Positions 10,351 through 21,800 are shown, counted from the first letter of the stretch. The stretch is 50,431 nucleotides of DNA from Tieghemiomyces parasiticus (GCA_027575765.1 JANBPT010000252.1:1-50431), one strand, 5' to 3'. Numbers and translations: made by a program. The notes: generated by a model not told the origin, from the sequence alone.

Positions 10351-12993
10351 GAGATCTCAAGGGAGAGGGGAAGAGAACCTAGTGAGACATCACGCCTGCC
10401 TTCTCCAGTGGGGCGGGTAGAACCCTCTTTCGTGGCGGCGGTCTTACCTCTCCCGTCGTCGTGGTCTTTAGGTTCATGAATGTGCCGTACAAAGAGGACG
10501 CCTACCATCTAAAACCGACGTCACCTTGGGTAGATCAGTTAGTGGTGGATGTGAAACAAGCCTGGTGGGGAGGGGGGCTACTGATGACATCATTCAAGGC
10601 ACCCAGGGAAGAGAAAAAGGTAGGACGATGTGGTTGGAGGTGGGCTGAGCCGCATCTCCCTTCCTGTGGTCTGAAACCAACCAATCGCGGTCTCCATCCG
10701 ATGCCCCACGGTGTTCCGCGCGCACCAAGCCCTCGACGTGGGTGGGATTAATTATCGCAGCTTCTGGACGTGGCTGATGCCAGTTCCCGACCGCGGACCC
10801 GCACTTTGTGATAGATTGCGCAATAGGAGAAGACCGTGCCGCCCGTCCGCCGGCTGGGAGGATGGCTGTGTGGGGTTCTCAGCCGCCCCGCAACACCGCT
10901 CACATCCCGTTGGCTTAGGGGCGAGCTGAATGGGTACATCCTCCTGGACACCCCAGGGTGTTGGGGGCCCATCGGCGCAACAGATCCCCGTAGGCAGTCG
11001 GCCAAAGCGGACTCTAACGCGTGAGCCGTGTGCAACGACAAGATCGCAGCGACGAAGGTGGGACAGCGCGGGGGAGGCGGGATGGTATCGGGCTGATGAG
11101 GAGGTTGCGTTGGGACAGGGCTGTAAGGGTCCGACGTGCACCCCTCTCCCCCATCGACGGCCACCCCGCGAACGCTACCGTGGTGCGCGGGGGGAAGGAT
11201 CTGGGCGAGCATGGCAGCGAAGCAATCGGACTGCTCGCCGGCAAGATGACGTCGAGCAGCCGCGAGGGACTGCGTCTCACTCCCGCAGTAGAGGCGTAGA
11301 GCACACGGGCGCCACGGGTGGTGGCTAGATAAGAGACGTCTGCGGTTAGCGATTATTACCATATCGGGCTGCACTCGGCGCCGAGGCGGTGCCGTTGTAC
11401 CACCTAGCCCCAGTCCAAGCAGATCCTTTGTGACGTCGTTTTTTGACTCCCTAGCTGGGGAAACGGAAGGGGGCGATGTCTGTAAGCACCTGCTATGTGC
11501 ATCATGCAGGGTCGAGGGGGATAGATTAACAAAGCCTACCAGCGATTCAGTTGATCTGCTTGCACTGTCGGGCCAACATGGTGGTAAAGGAGAGGTCCAC
11601 CAAGGCTAACCCCCGCTTCACTTGTACGTGGGTAGGCCGACGGCTTGTGATCGTAGGTGCCGTCCACCCTCGGCGCACTTGTCAATGGCCCAGAGGACCC
11701 AGTGTGTCAATCGTAGGTCCTTCACCATCCGCCGCTGTGCGTCCGCGCGTGACCAGGGCTGCACGCCATCGGGTGCTCGCCAGGATCAGAGCCCCAAGGC
11801 TGCACGATCAAAGCGTTATGAGAACGGTCGCTTGCTGTAGCCTACGCCCGCTCCTTGAGGTTCGCTCTATCCAAGATTCAACATTATGGCCCCTAGCACT
11901 AGGCAAGGCCGCAGCCAAGTCCTGCAAGGCGTCATCCGCACGACCGCCTGGAGGGGAGTGGCTGCCTCCCTTTACAAGAGTCGAGGGCTACACAACCCCT
12001 TGACGGCGGAGGTGCGATAGAGGCGGTGGGGAGAGCTGGCTCGTTGGCATAGTGCAACCGGGTTCACAACATTACAAACTCGCCAGCACCCATCACCCTT
12101 AGTCTTCAAAAACAAGCCCGCGGTAAGTGGTACCTGGCTTGGCCAGTTAGGGTTTTAGCTTTTCTACCGGCGCTAAGCTAGGCCGGTTCTTCTCCGGGAG
12201 GAGTGCCATGACGCCAGGTACACGTTGTTAGGTCAGTTGGCATGTGTCCACCAGACCAATAGCACAACTAATCCCCGGCCAAAGGGGAAAATGTGGTTGC
12301 GGCTTCAGCCTTTTCTCAACGGGTCTTCCGTTCTAATAGTTGACCATTGCCACGCTGCTGTGGTCTGGAAGGCAATGGCGTCACCAGGACGCAGCGGGCA
12401 TTATGCGTGCGGCTGACTGGGTGCTGAGAGGAGGGTGTAGGGCAATGGAGCCGGCCATCCGGGAGGGTCCCAGGGGGTAAAGCTGGGTTCCGTGGGGAAG
12501 TGTCGCCCACTATTCGCCACCGGTTTACCAGATGGGGTGCCCCTTGTCGGTGAATATAGCGGAGGGGAAAAGGGACAAGGCCGCTGGTTGCATCGCAGCA
12601 CCCCAGACCATGCCAGAGCCCCGGCCCCCCTCCGCAGCCATGGGACAAGTAGGATGGGGACAACAGGATTCATGACGGAGTCAAGTACAAGGACACCGTG
12701 CATGTGGCGGTGGAGACAACTATCTCTACGTCATCACAATTAAGGGCCAACGGCTGACGTCAGTGGACCAACCCCCTCCTGCCCCTAGGCGCACCAATCA
12801 TCGTGGTCAAGAGTGAATGCTCTACAGGCGTGCCTTCGCTTAGGCCCTCCAGTAGTGCGAGGAGCTGACGGTGGCAGTTTCTTCATATCGGGCAAAGGGT
12901 CGCGTCGAGTCATTGGCCACGACTATATGCATATCACCGCCGGGCGCGGCCCCTCCCCAATTGACCAGTGTCCCATAACATCATTAACCAAAG
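10351..12993. other. GC-rich divergent intergenic region
   Basis: About 2.6 kb between the two divergent CsbD-like genes. Several frames are open on both strands (the longest is 10748-11374 on the minus strand), but high GC lowers stop frequency. Their translations lack domains, show no consistent codon bias and overlap one another. I support no gene here. Confidence 0.4.
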
Positions 12994-13000
12994 TATATAG
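12994..13000 (+). promoter_or_regulatory. TATA box of CsbD-like gene (13201-13755)
   Basis: TATATAG about 200 bp upstream of the ATG at 13201, followed by a pyrimidine-rich leader. Confidence 0.45.
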
Positions 13001-13200
13001 CCTGTCACCTGCCTCCAGCTAAATCACCAGTCCCACCAGCATCCTCGGCCACCCAACTACCACGTTTCCCGCCCGTACCGGTTCAACACCACACCTGCCC
13101 CCGTCTCTTGGTCCTTGTCCTGCAGACTCTCCTACTCCGCCCCAATTCAGCAGACGTACCACGGCCTACGCATCTTGGCCCTACACCTGTCTCCGGCACA

Positions 13201-13755
13201 ATGAACAATACCTCCATTTCTGCCTCCATCAAGGGCGCGACTGGTACCGCACTTGAAAAGGCTGGCAACATGATCGGCAGTGAGTCACTAGTCGTCCAGG
13301 GCCTACACACCAAGAGCCAGGCCGCTGCCGAGCACGAGGCGGCCCATGCCTATGTTCCGCCAGCGGCCGCTACCACCACCGGTGCTGCTGCTTCCAACCC
13401 AACGAATACTTCCATCTCCACTGCCACAACCAGCGCCCCCACTGACTACTACTCCACCAACCTCGGTTCCGTTCACGCTAAAGATCCAACAATACTCAAG
13501 GGCAATGCCAACGTCGCCGCCAAAGAAACCGCCGGTTGTGCCCTGGGTAACCCGCACCTGGCCCAGGCTGGCCGTTGCCAGCGGGCCGAAGGCAGTGTCG
13601 AGTACGAGGCCGCCCGCGCCCAGGCCATCGCCGAGGGCACCATGGAGAAGTCTGGCGGGGCAGCCCGGGAGGTGGTTGGTATACTAACCAGCAATGAGGC
13701 CCGTGGTAAGGCCGACCGACTTGAGGCCGAGGCCAAGATCCAGATGCACAAGTAA
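13201..13755 (+). CDS. Two-part CsbD-like protein with Thr/Ala-rich linker
   Basis: Single-exon, 184 residues from the ATG at 13201 (context CACAATGAAC). An upstream in-frame ATG at 13108 would add 31 residues without family resemblance, so the downstream start is preferred. Residues 1-45 (ASIKGATGTALEKAGNMIGSE) form a first CsbD-like segment. Residues 47-90 are a Thr/Ala/Ser/Pro-rich linker. Residues 95-184 hold further CsbD-like repeats (LKGNANVAAKETAGCALGNP, MEKSGGAAREVVGILTSNEA) and a Lys/Glu/Ala-rich end. Fungal CsbD-like proteins are linked to stress and cruciform or mismatched DNA binding, without a firm mechanism. It is probably a paralogue of the 99-residue gene at 9914, with the domain duplicated or split by the linker. 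No targeting signal is visible. Confidence 0.78.
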   Translation: MNNTSISASIKGATGTALEKAGNMIGSESLVVQGLHTKSQAAAEHEAAHAYVPPAAATTTGAAASNPTNTSISTATTSAPTDYYSTNLGSVHAKDPTILKGNANVAAKETAGCALGNPHLAQAGRCQRAEGSVEYEAARAQAIAEGTMEKSGGAAREVVGILTSNEARGKADRLEAEAKIQMHK

Positions 13756-14064
13756 ACTGTCTGCACCGTTCCGTGACTTCCCTCGAGTTTGATATCTATT
13801 GTATTTTTACCAGTAATGTTACGCATACTTTTCCTCAGTGGCTAAGTAAATATTGTCCGTTAAAATACACATTGACAACAGTGGTTTTATTAACCAATGT
13901 AAACCGTAGGTTGGCCTGATAAAACGGGGAAATACGTTGGGGTCGATTTCTTTCTGCGACTCCCGCAACATTAAGCATCCCAAATTATCTAGCCAGCTAT
14001 GTCTACCAATTCCCTGGACAGAAAGGTGACGAAGAGGAAAATGTACATGAGGATATGAACGAGG
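13756..14064. other. Short intergenic stretch
   Basis: AT-rich 3' flank of the CsbD-like gene and the tRNA terminator side. No gene seen. Confidence 0.5.
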
Positions 14065-14071
14065 AAAAAAA
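14065..14071 (-). terminator. RNA polymerase III terminator of tRNA-Pro
   Basis: Seven A on the plus strand read as T7 on the minus strand, starting 3 nt after the tRNA 3' end. Confidence 0.85.
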
Positions 14072-14073
14072 TC

Positions 14074-14145
14074 GGGCTTGACCGGGAATCGAACCCGGGA
14101 CCTCGCCCACCCGAAGGGCGAATCATACCTCTAGACCATCAAGCC
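14074..14145 (-). tRNA. tRNA-Pro (anticodon CGG)
   Basis: Seventy-two bases fold as a complete cloverleaf with no intron: acceptor GGCTTGA/TCAAGCC with discriminator C; D arm GTC/GAT (one G-T pair); anticodon stem CGCCC/GGGCG with loop TTCGGGT, giving anticodon CGG; variable loop AGGTC; T stem CCGGG/CCCGG with loop TTCGATT. The A box (TGGTCTAGAGG) and B box (GGTTCGATTCC) are intact. It closely resembles other eukaryotic tRNA-Pro genes. The upstream flank is occupied 10 bp away by an LTR-like element. Confidence 0.97.
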
Positions 14146-14155
14146 GCTATATTAT

Positions 14156-14581
14156 TGTGGAGCCCAGATAGGTATTTGGGCTCCTGAAGATTCCTGAGGG
14201 TCGACTCTATTACATAAGGTCAATGATACCAAATGGAGTTGACTACAAGGACCAGGGTAAAAGACTGAGGCCTTGGGAATGGAAACAATTCAATTATGCA
14301 CCACCGGCAGATTTCCCACCAGCTGATGGTCTAAATGTCCCATGACCTAGACAACCCATTGTTCTACAACTTTTTGATTTATTATGTTTCATACCTGGAA
14401 GGGCCAATAGGCGAAATGGCAAACCTGGGAGTGGCCAGCCAGGCTACAACTTTATTGAGGATCCAGAATTATTATTTATAGCCTGAGCTCCAGCACCTCT
14501 AAGCTCAGGGAGTGTTTCACCAACCCTGCCTCGGGGTACTATTCTTTATTAAATTTACTATTTGCCAAACTACGCTTCACA
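14156..14581. mobile_element. Solo-LTR-like element, copy 1
   Basis: A 426-bp unit beginning TGTGGAG and ending CTTCACA (termini inverted at 6 of 7 positions, TG..CA ends as in LTRs). TTAT flanks it on both sides (14152-14155 and 14582-14585), like a short target duplication. It starts 10 bp upstream of the mature 5' end of tRNA-Pro. It shares with copy 2 the first about 50 bp and a block near the far end (GGGAGTGTTT, then CTGCCTCGGGGTAC and CTTTATTAAA). There is no coding sequence or primer-binding site. LTR identity is inferred from termini, tRNA-adjacent position and length; a non-autonomous DNA element is the alternative. Confidence 0.6.
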
Positions 14582-14585
14582 TTAT

Positions 14586-14985
14586 TGTGGAGTCCAGATG
14601 ATCTTAGGACTCCTGAAGATTTCTGGTGGGCAGACTCAGTTAGAGCAAGCCACTAGGTTGCATTAGCACGCCTACAGCCCAGCAGATGAACCAAAGGGTG
14701 ACACCAAGACATGGGAAAGCCAATACAGGTTGAGTATATGGTCAGGCCATTTCTCCCACCAATGATGGGCCAATTTCCCAGGGCTTGGTCCAACACCAAC
14801 TTTTCGATTAATGGTGTAACTAGAGGGTCACCAAAGTTAGGCAATCAAAACAAAAACAACTTTAGTTTAGTATCATATATATATACCCAGCACAACAGTA
14901 CATCTAGGTTCTGGGAGTGTTTTTCCTGCCCTGCCTTGGGGTACCCAGTCTTTATTAAACCCGGATAATATATCTATTCTTCACA
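14586..14985. mobile_element. Solo-LTR-like element, copy 2
   Basis: A 400-bp diverged tandem copy of 14156-14581, again TGTGGAG..CTTCACA, followed by TTAT (14986-14989). Similarity to copy 1 is high at both ends and weak in the middle, so the two insertions are of clearly different sequence, not a recent duplication. It contains TATATATATA at 14876-14885 and CTTTATTAAA near its far end. Confidence 0.6.
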
Positions 14986-14989
14986 TTAT

Positions 14990-17160
14990 TTGAACTTCCG
15001 ATCTCGTTTTTAACCATTCAAGTAAAGAGATGTCTTATCTGACTAGCAGTGGTTACATGACCCTATCCCCAGTTGCTGTCCTGCATGGTCGATTAAGGCT
15101 CTGTTTTAGCTGCTCCTAGGTTGGATTCCATGATGCTGACATTTTTATACCAGTATTCAATGTGGGCCCTGTGGTGATTGGGAACCACCACATTAGATTA
15201 TCCCAGGGTAAAGTCCAAGTCTACTATTTCAGAGCCATAAATTCTGTGATAGTAGAATAGCCTTTTGGTTATGGTATTAGACTTGGGCCTAATATCAACA
15301 CAGATACCCAGGCCAGTCCTTTTTGAATGACACTTGCCATACTTGCTGACACTTCTCTACGATTTAACTTTTCTCTAGCCTAGCCCATACCCGCAAGGCC
15401 AAAGTTACAGGCTGCCACTTATATAAGACACAAAGGTAAGTTCCGATAAAGATTAACTGACACCAATTTATTACTCTAAGCTTAAGACCTACGTCCATAC
15501 TTACCGCATTGCCAATGAAGCCAGGTTAAATGGTTGGCTATTGCACGCCCCGGCCGTCATAAGGGTAAGCCACAGTGCATATGATGACCTACATTGTCTC
15601 CGGACTCAATATCTTCACCAGCCACCTCCCATTCATTTCTACACTACATCTCATTTTTCCATGTATGTGCTCATCTCTTTTAGACATCCTTACATACCAG
15701 TTCCGCATTATAATGTGCACCAAGGTCAGACATTAGCTGTTTGTAGCCTCGTCTGCCACTTAGCCGGCCAGTACTATGAGGGCACCTATCAAATGATTCC
15801 AACGCCCAATATCAATGCCGTCCTTACCCTCGCCGTCTTCCGCTATCATGTTTCTCATAATACATTTCGTCTTCGTCATGGTCTTTACCGTAGAGAGCTT
15901 TCCAAGGTGAAGAAACGGGTTAAACCATTATTTGCTGTACACAGATCCAAAATGACCTCCAACGGCGACGAAGTTCCTGGTGATGACGATGACAGAATCC
16001 GCACTGGGAGTTTATGGTAGGCGTAAATCGTACTAAAATACTGACCAATCTCTGAAGCTTCAAAGGGGTGGTAGGAATTGTTAATTTTGATGTTAGCTGG
16101 TGTTAATGGTATGGCGACCGTTAGGTCTTTTATATTTGAAGGATGGCCAGCATCCATCAAGTAACTAGCCAGCCCGTACTAGGGGAATCCAGGACGACAG
16201 GCCGTGGCAGGACCGGGCGCCGGCAGGAATAGAAGGGCAACTAGGTAGCCGCCAGAGCAATATTAGAGAAAAGAGAAGGTCCTAGAAGGATAGGAGGCGG
16301 CGGCGCGTGAGATGGAGGCACATTCAAAGATTAGGAAGATTGAACGCCCATCAAAAAGGATAAATGGAAAGTAGGTTAAGAAAAGGGGTAATGGATATGG
16401 ATAAAAGCGTGAAGCCTGGATAATGCAGACTACCAAATAGGTAGGCCATCATTGATCGGGCCCAAGCTATGGCATGAGGTTCGCGGAGGCGTGGATGCGG
16501 CATCAACCAATGGTCCAACGAGCTTGACATTGGGAAGGCATTTCAATTGACCACAAAGTTGCTAAAATAATGGCTCGTTCACCGCTCTTTAAGTAAGGCA
16601 AGGTTAATTTTTCACCGGGGCGTGAGGACCAACTACCCGTGGATAATTCGACCCCCTTCCAGAGCGCTACCAAGTCCACTCGCACCACCGCCAACGTTAT
16701 TGGCTCTACAACTACATTACAGTGCACGCCGTACCGTTTATCACTGCGACGCTTCTTACGAATATCGCATTACCATTCTCTTGTCAGCTCTTTTTTGAAT
16801 GGTGGCACTGTGGGCATGGTTGACGATGCAGGTGTGTGGCAGGTCGCACACACCGAGCCAGCTATCAAGCAGGTACGTGGGCGACAAGGGATGTGATGGC
16901 TCAGTAACGTACCACACGGCCCCGGTGAAGTTTTGGAGGGGATAACTAGATTATTATTGAATGAGGACAACTATGCCGATACCGGATATGACGAGGAGGG
17001 ATATACACTGTAAGGTAGTCAATATGGTTGAGAGGCACTGATACGTAGATGGGTACACAGAGGTAGAGGGGAGGGGGGTTAAGGAAATGGAGTATAACGC
17101 AGTAACCCAAAGGTTTGGGAGGGGGGCGGGGGTAGGTGACTTTAAGGCCTGCTGCCGAAT
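14990..17160. other. Gene-poor stretch with a hairpin cluster and one weak ORF
   Basis: Contains perfect inverted repeats at 15170-15192 and 15215-15286 (see findings). An open frame at 15541-16020 (159 codons, no ATG at its start, Ser/His-rich with a late basic and acidic end RELSKVKKRVK..DDDD) cannot be assigned and may be chance. The rest shows no gene. Confidence 0.4.
15170..15286. repeat. Cluster of perfect inverted repeats
   Basis: A 7-bp stem, TGTGGTG/CACCACA (15170-15176 and 15186-15192). A 9-bp pair, CCAAGTCTA/TAGACTTGG (15215-15223 and 15278-15286). An inner 8-bp pair, TCTACTAT/ATAGTAGA (15220-15227 and 15249-15256). The last two share bases 15220-15223, so they are mutually exclusive. 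Confidence 0.6.
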
Positions 17161-18627
17161 TTAAGCTGCTTCGTCGAACTTGGTCTTAGTGGGCCGGTAC
17201 TCGACCACGACGTCACCAAAGACCTCATCCATCTCCTCGAGCGTCCGGCCTTTGGTCTCAGGGAAGAAGAAGTACACCATGATGATGGCGGCAACCGCGA
17301 AGCAGGCAAAGAGGATGTAGAGACCCCATGTGATACGTTCCATGAGGATGGGGGCAATCTGGCCGATGGCGAAGTTGAAGAGCCAATTGGCGGCGGTAGA
17401 GATGGAGGTGGCCTTAGCGCGGCAGTTGAGCGGGAAGATCTCGGAGGGGTAGATCCAACCGATGGGGCCCCAGGAGTAGGCGAAGCCGGCGACGAACACG
17501 TATACAAAGACGATGGTGGCGTAACTGGCAGCGGAGCTGGACATCGCGACGGAGACTGCGCCATCATCAGCCACAACTTTCGTTCCCTTGGTGGCAATAA
17601 TGCAGCCAATGACCAGGTAAGCGATACCCATGACGGCCGAGCCGGACATGAGGGTCTTGCGGCGACCCCACCGATCGATATAGAGGATGGCCGGGATGGT
17701 GGCCAGAACGTTGACCACCCCGTTGATACCGGTGGCCAGCAAGGTGGCGTTGGAACCGCTGAGACCGGCTTGGGCGAAAAGACTGGGGCCAAAGTACATA
17801 ATCACATTGATACCGGTCAGCTGCTGGAAGATTTGGATGAGGACACCGAGGACGAGGCGCCGGCGGATGGGCTTGCGGAGGAGCGCAAAGTAGCTGCGCA
17901 CCGAGTTTTCGCGCTCAAATCGGACCTCCTCCTTGATCTGCTCGTACTCAGCGAGGACGGCAGGGTCGCACTCATCGCCGTGGGAGCGAAGCCTTGCAAG
18001 GACTTGGAGAGCCTGGGCATCCTTGCCGTGGTCCACGAGCCAGCGCGGGGAGAAGGGCATAAGTAAGATACCAATGATCAGGAGCACAGCGGGCACCATC
18101 TGCAGACCGAAGGGGATGCGCCAGGTAGCGGTGGTGTCAGGTCCCATCTTGGAGGTACCGTAGTCAATCCAGAAGGATACAGCGATGCCAATGGTGATGG
18201 CCCACTGCTGCAGGGACACGAGTCGGCCGCGGATGGGAGCCGGTGCAATCTCGGATTGGAAGAGGGGAACGCACATACTCAGGACGCCAATGCCCAGACC
18301 GGCCACGATACGGCCCACAATCAGCATGGCGGTATTTAGAGCGGCAGTCTGTAAGGCAGCACCCACGATGAACACCGCGGAACCCAGCACGATACTAAAC
18401 TTGCGACCGATACGGTCGGCAAGATATCCCGAGGCCAGGGAACCCAGGAAGCAGCCGAGGGTGAGCATGGCCACAATGGTTCCCCGCATAGTTGCGTCAG
18501 GGAAGTTATAGTAGGTTTTGAAGTTGTCCATGTCGAGGACACCAGAGATGACGCCGGTATCGTAACCGAACAGGAGCCCGCCGATGGCGGCGACGCCGGC
18601 GGCCGTGTAGACCTGGAGACCTCCCAT
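17161..18627 (-). CDS. MFS sugar transporter (sugar porter family)
   Basis: Intron-less, 488 residues, the usual length for fungal hexose/sugar-proton symporters with 12 membrane helices. Family signatures in order: GYDTGVISG (21-29), GYLADRIGRK (67-76), the PESPR-like PFSPRWLV (191-198), QQLTGINVIMYFGP (268-281), DRWGRRK (318-324), GWIYPSEIFPL (390-400) and PETKGRTLEEMDEVF (456-470). The QLTGIN motif in helix 7 and the PETKGR motif at the C end are diagnostic for the sugar porter family. It would act in the plasma membrane importing a hexose or related sugar; the substrate cannot be read from sequence. The acidic/Lys C tail is cytoplasmic. The ATG at 18627 gives a normal short N terminus. 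A TATATATTTAAA sequence lies about 220 bp upstream. Confidence 0.95.
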   Translation of the reverse strand: MGGLQVYTAAGVAAIGGLLFGYDTGVISGVLDMDNFKTYYNFPDATMRGTIVAMLTLGCFLGSLASGYLADRIGRKFSIVLGSAVFIVGAALQTAALNTAMLIVGRIVAGLGIGVLSMCVPLFQSEIAPAPIRGRLVSLQQWAITIGIAVSFWIDYGTSKMGPDTTATWRIPFGLQMVPAVLLIIGILLMPFSPRWLVDHGKDAQALQVLARLRSHGDECDPAVLAEYEQIKEEVRFERENSVRSYFALLRKPIRRRLVLGVLIQIFQQLTGINVIMYFGPSLFAQAGLSGSNATLLATGINGVVNVLATIPAILYIDRWGRRKTLMSGSAVMGIAYLVIGCIIATKGTKVVADDGAVSVAMSSSAASYATIVFVYVFVAGFAYSWGPIGWIYPSEIFPLNCRAKATSISTAANWLFNFAIGQIAPILMERITWGLYILFACFAVAAIIMVYFFFPETKGRTLEEMDEVFGDVVVEYRPTKTKFDEAA

Positions 18628-18843
18628 AATGTAGCGAGAGGACGAACCCGGGTGGAGGCGAGGGAGGTTGAGCTTGTCAATGGGGGGTGGGGCACGCGGG
18701 TGGGGGTACGAGACGAGGGACCAAAAACGGGAGGTGATATAGGTATACCGCAGAGGGAGGGGACGGGGAGAAGCAGGTTGTTAGATGAGGGTGGGGGTGC
18801 GGCGGTGGTCTAGACTCCCGACTCACAGGGGTGGCGTGAGGGG

Positions 18844-18857
18844 TTTAAATATATATT
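18844..18857 (-). promoter_or_regulatory. TATA-rich element upstream of sugar transporter
   Basis: The minus strand reads TATATATATTTAAA about 220 bp upstream of the ATG at 18627, the best core-promoter candidate in an otherwise GC-rich flank. Confidence 0.4.
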
Positions 18858-21800
18858 GTGGAGAAAGAGAGAGGGCACGATTAGCTTCGCGCTGCTTGGC
18901 CGAACGCACAGGTAACGTGGCCCGACAGGACAGCAGGCAGGCGGGGAAAAAGATTGATGGTAAGTGGGAGAGGGGGGAGGCGGCGGTGGCCAGAGAGGGG
19001 GGAAAATTGGTTCAGCGGGGGGAGGGGGAGTGAATCTGCCGTGTGGCCTAGAAGATAACGCTGCAGCCGGCGGCGGCATGGCGCAAGTGGTCGGGGCACC
19101 AACTTGGCCAGGGGTCGCCAAGTATGGATTGAGCCTGCAGGCCGTCGGCGGTCGATGTAGCGCCTCTCTCGCCCCTTCCCTCACCCACCAGGTAATGAGA
19201 AGGTAGTCTGCATAGGCAAATGATAGTTACATCGGACGAATCATGCGTGGCGATTGGTCGCCAGGAGGTCGCAAATTGAGTGCTTGCCCAAATAAGTATC
19301 GGCTTATCTGGCATCCTGTGGCTTGTTGCCTTATCGGGGTGGTAGGGTAGCACAAATAAATATGTGGGGGTGGTCGCAGGTCACGTCGATTCACACCCCG
19401 CGGGGCAGTGGTCCGGAGGGGTAAGCGAGGCGCCATTGGTGAGCGGGGAGGCAGGTGAGGCGAAAAGTCTGGGAGCGCCGGTTGGCTTCCTATGGCCGCC
19501 CTCGTGTGCTCCACATACCCTTCCCGGATTTCCTAATAAGGTTCACAGGACATATATGACATTCTATCACCGATCGCTCAAGGTGGTTGGCCATCGACGG
19601 GCTGTTAGTGCAGGGGGGGGGGGTCAACACAGGATGGGCATGCGCGAGCATCACCACGGCTGCTGTGGTGCTCGGCCTACCACAGCAGAGCGGCCGGTTA
19701 ACTGAATCGTGCCGAGAAAGAGGAGGGTTTGGAGCCAGCCACCTGGCTAACCGTAGCGATTTCCGCCATTGGTGGAACCGCTGCGGACTTTGCCGTGGTC
19801 TGTCAAGCTTATGGGCAACCGTAGCTGAGTTGGCGTCGCTGGTTGGTGATCTGCTGGCCACGACCGGCCAGCACCGCTGCCCCCCCCCCTACTCACTCAC
19901 TCAATCACTTGTACAGGCGGCCTGGCCTATCGGACAAGCCGTTGCCACCGCTAGTTGAAGGGAGATGTGAATCAAAAAAATTGTGGAAAACACAGATACG
20001 CCCCCCCCCGCCAGGGTTCTATAAGGCGGAGTGGCGACCATGCCGTCGACCCCCTTATCATAGCTAGCTGCTCCACCGAATCTGGATTATGAACCAAGCG
20101 CCCAATAGGATCAAACTCGTATGGGGCCAGTCGCACGGGCGGGCCCATCATGGAACTTAGAGCAAATGCTACCGACTGGCGTCAAACGGTGCGGCGCGTT
20201 ACAATGCTTGCCTATCACGCCCCTAGTGACATGACCACCGACTACGGCTGGAGACCGTATGCCAGGCTGGCGGGTCGACTGCCACCTCACCTCCGACGTC
20301 CCGAATGTCTCCTAACCGCCGACTGAAGAGGGATCAATACGGGCAGTAAGCGCCTGAGTCGAGTGTCATTCGCCGTTCTCGCCAGCAGGCCGTTGACTAA
20401 TAGAACTCAAGTGAATCACATTTCCCCGCCGCTCGGTACTTTAGAGGGGCGGCCCCGTACTCAGATGGGGTTCGTTGTAGTCCAACCATCGTGGGCGGTA
20501 TCTAAGCTTCTATCCTACTACAAAAGGTAATCCGTTCCCCTCCCCAGTCCAGTCGTGTTACTAAGCATGCTAGGCATTGCTCATGGTGGTATACTTCACC
20601 ACCGGCAGCGCGGGCCAGACGATGTACTGAATAAAACGGAGAGGAGGAGGCGCTGAAATGGGGGCTGATCCATCTGTGCCCCACCGAAATTTTCCTAGCG
20701 GCCAAATACCGTAGTCAAGTTGGCTACGATGATTTCTTCTTTTTTAAAAAAAAACTGGAGACGAGGTCACGCTGCCTACACTTCAATCTGGCATAGTTAG
20801 ACGTGTGCACCTTCACTTGCCCCTGCGGTCGCTGTGGCGGAGTGAGGTTTCGAATACAATAGGGCGGAGAAAAACCACCGGCGCCCCAGGGTTCGCCTGC
20901 AGCATGTTAACGATTATCTCCATATATTAGGCATAGGAAGCGCGGCATGAGTGGCGAGAGGCTGGTGGCGTGAGGGACTGGATCTAGTTGGTTGAGTGCG
21001 GCGGGTGTCGTGCGTTTCAAAATGCGTACTGCATAACAAAAACTTGCCTCGGCCTGGCCTCCCTTCGACCGAGATTACGAATATGAAAAATATATCCTCG
21101 CGTAATCGTTACTCCGAGCTGAAAATAGTAAACCAGGGCGCGGGTCATTCACGCTGCGTAAGCCGGGTTCGGTTTTTGGTGGGCTATTCCTTAATGCCAA
21201 AGTCAAGCCGTCATCCTTCCTTCGGTCCGACGAGGGTAGTCTCTCATGGGTGGGCCGCGCCGAGTAAATCCACACTTACAATGGTCTTTTGCTTACCCAA
21301 ACGATCGATTACACTGGTATGGTTACATTGTGAACCAAGTAATCTCGTTTGGACACCTTAGCCAGGTCACACGCCGGTCGGCGTCTATCTACTATCTATT
21401 GTTATCCCGCATGGACACTTGCTGGCATTGACTTTGGACTACCCCGCTGACCCATTCATCGCTAGCTATACACCAAACCAGCCCCGTGTCAGCCGCGCCA
21501 ACGTGACCCTGCCCAGCAGTGTGGCCCTATGCCAACCGCTCACTTGATTGCCCCTTACCCTTCGTAACTGTGGGGTTAATGATCCCGCTCGGTAAGTATA
21601 CCATGACGTACGAAGTCTCAACGTTTACCCACTCCCGCCTGCTTCTCTGACGAATTAGTGTTATACTATCCAAATGAGGCGCCGCCCCATCAGAAAGATA
21701 GTATAATGAGGTTATTGGTTTCAGTTGCAGTGATTGCATTAGACTAGTGCGATCCGCCCGAGCTTCTGACAAACAACAGCCGCCCTCTTGCCATACCTAA

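Noticed and set aside
10748..11374. 208-codon minus-strand frame
   Set aside because: GC-rich region where four frames are open at once; no domain, no codon bias like neighbours, Pro/Arg/Ser-rich composition typical of chance frames.
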